A stretch of 64,000 bases of DNA, from the NCBI RefSeq assembly GCF_018687715.1, contig NC_056765.1:24976394-25040393 (forward strand), in the 5' to 3' direction. The position numbers were made by a program, and so were the translations under genes. The notes beneath the pieces are model-generated. The model was not told the DNA's origin, made no database searches, and saw nothing but the letters and a program-made list of their open reading frames with translations. How positions within the stretch are numbered: position 1 is the first letter of the stretch; every line of letters starts with the position of its first letter. Source of the DNA: Carya illinoinensis. Lineage: Eukaryota > Streptophyta > Magnoliopsida > Fagales > Juglandaceae. Positions 62,364-64,000 of the stretch are shown piece after piece.

Positions 62364-64000
62364 TGTGACGCCCCCAAATCCCCACGCACGGATACAGGGA
62401 AATCGAGACGTCCGGATGATGACATCACAGGTCACCACCCTAACGACGTGTGCTAAATGTGTGCAAAAGCAACAAATGTGCACGAAGGGACACGCAGCGA
62501 ATAGCAAAGTCATATAATTAAGTACTAGAATTTTTCTTAATTTAACACAAAGCTGTTCAAAACATATATATTAAAATATTACAGGACACAAACATAATTT
62601 TAAACTAAATACAAAGTATAAACTTCAGCACCCCGGCGGAGCCGCGTCCTCGGGCTCAGCCTCCTCCTCCTCATCATCGATCTCTGCACCAAAATCTACG
62701 GAACCAAAATGGTGCTGTAGGTAAGTAAAATCCAAACACCACCAGATAAAAACATATAGAACTCAAAAAATATGCATAAAGTGATGCCAATACGCAAAAC
62801 CCATAAAATCATATTTTTCCACACACGCCAAAAATCCCATTTGGCCTAAAAACAAACTCTTTCCAAATATCACGCCAAAAGTCACATTTGGCCCATATCC
62901 ATCTCAAACCATTATCCAATTAATCCGTATGCACCATGACCTCCCCTAGGGGTCATCTGCACACCCTGGCTCCAGTGCCACACCGCAGATTACGACCACG
63001 CATGTGACACCTAACGAGCGATGCCCAGTTCCGCGCCCCACGCGTTGGTAGCCAAGTATCCTCTAGCCCTCGCCAGCAAAGGGCCACGGAGTCGGTGCGT
63101 AGAGCGATGCCCGGTTCCGAGCCCGGCGCGTTCGTAGCCAAGCATCCCCTAGCCCCCGCTCCCGTCGTCGCCCAGCGACAACTCAGGGGACGTCACTCAG
63201 TTTATTCCGCTCCTGAGTGACCAGAGGAGCTCCACCGAGATAATACCCCATCCTGGCTTGGGGTCGTGATACACACGCACCCGAAAATCAACTTACGCCA
63301 ATAAAACAAGCTTTTCTCAATTAAATAAAAATGCATGTGCATGCACCATGTAAATGCGATATTAATGCACAAAATAATCAACCATCCATAAATCAACAAA
63401 ACCAAGCACTCCGTCCACAACTTATCCGACCCCCGAACTCCTCGGATTCAGTTCAGAATCAGCCAACCAACAGATAAATATTTATTGAATGAGCAAAATA
63501 TATTTAAATATAAAAGTAGAGTTTGGAAAATACTTACAGTGCTATATGGTATTTTTTTGAAAGCTTGCGGCGTTGCAAACGGCGGAGAAAAAGCAACGTA
63601 ACAGTGTAATTTACACTCGCCGTGGGTTGTAAAATACCCACTTTTAAACGGGGACAAACCAAGGCTTGAGATTGATAGGGAATAGTTTAAGGATGATTAT
63701 GAAGCTATTGGAAGTGGTGGTTGGTCGTGGGTGGCGGCGAAAACGGTGGAGGGAGGCCGGAAATGGGTGGTTTAGGTTGGTAAGGAACCGGTGATGAAGT
63801 GGTGAAGAAGTGGTGGCCGGAGGTGGAGCGACGACGGCAGATCGGGATAAAATCCGTGGGGCTTCAAGGGCATTTTCCAGCCAAACGGCTGGCCAGATGG
63901 GGCTGAGGTTCGGTGGGGTGGTGCGCCGGAGGGAGGGGTTTCGACCGGTGGGGATGGTGTCGCCCACGGTGGCCGGACGACGATGGGTCGGGGCTGGGGG
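62364..64000 (+). mobile_element. LTR, probably Ty3/Gypsy type, running off the window
   Basis: It begins TGTGACGCCCCCAAATCCCC, an abrupt switch from the AT-rich array to G+C-richer sequence in mid-unit. The interior has an imperfect tandem pair with an 86-base period ('gagcgatgccc' at 63016 and 63102). No coding domain is visible; open frames at 62953-63141 and 63644-63967 (both minus) are composition-driven. The superfamily is a guess from the terminal sequence and size. Confidence 0.55.

Noticed and set aside
1..64000. tRNA, rRNA or other structured RNA genes
   Set aside because: I scanned for cloverleaf-type words and conserved rRNA blocks and saw none I could support; the one tRNA-like signal is the Copia primer-binding site at 54306-54317.

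Overview
The window is nuclear DNA of a flowering plant, most likely a woody eudicot. It is AT-rich, carries one spliced protein gene with GT-AG introns, and is dominated by plant transposable elements: plant-type L1 LINEs, hAT, PIF/Harbinger, Copia, LTR fragments, MITEs and a SINE remnant. I could not identify the species. I saw no tRNA, rRNA, CRISPR array or bacterial-type operon.

Layout. 1-252: end of a fold-back repeat arm. 1275-4763: broken hAT transposase and its 3' terminus. 5028-9161: non-coding repeats and minisatellites. 9165-14974: a PIF/Harbinger element with TIRs, a TAA target duplication, a transposase with three nonsense codons and the Myb/SANT-like partner gene. 15390-46653: the only host gene I can support, plant nicalin (ER, M28-like fold), in 14 exons. 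All junctions are GT-AG and the spliced frame is open for 564 codons. 46654-50384: intergenic, with one hAT MITE. 50385-54427: degraded minus-strand Copia element. 54428-57388: AT-rich remnants. 57389-58960: a 1.57-kb fold-back element. 58976-62363: a tandem array of about 620-bp units, each itself a long inverted repeat, interrupted by a 1335-bp TG...CA LTR unit with a CAATA target duplication. 62364-64000: start of a second LTR that runs off the window.

The nicalin gene spans 31 kb because introns 2, 3 and 4 (11.1, 8.4 and 5.0 kb) are packed with TEs. At least eight 5'-truncated L1 copies share one 3'-tail signature and lie in the sense direction; two fragments are antisense. Several nesting events can be ordered from intact target-site duplications: hAT units inside LINEs at 19652-20058, 25205-26408 and 38102-39170, a LINE inside a LINE near 22405, and a LINE inside a MITE at 28963. 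The exons stay clean, so the gene looks functional despite the load.

I found no new multi-gene system. The best candidates for something undescribed are structural: the fold-back family next to the palindromic tandem array (57389-62363), with a second family copy at the left edge, and two small duplications in nicalin introns that copy splice sites (an exon-2 tail with a mutated donor, and a second copy of the exon-4 acceptor).
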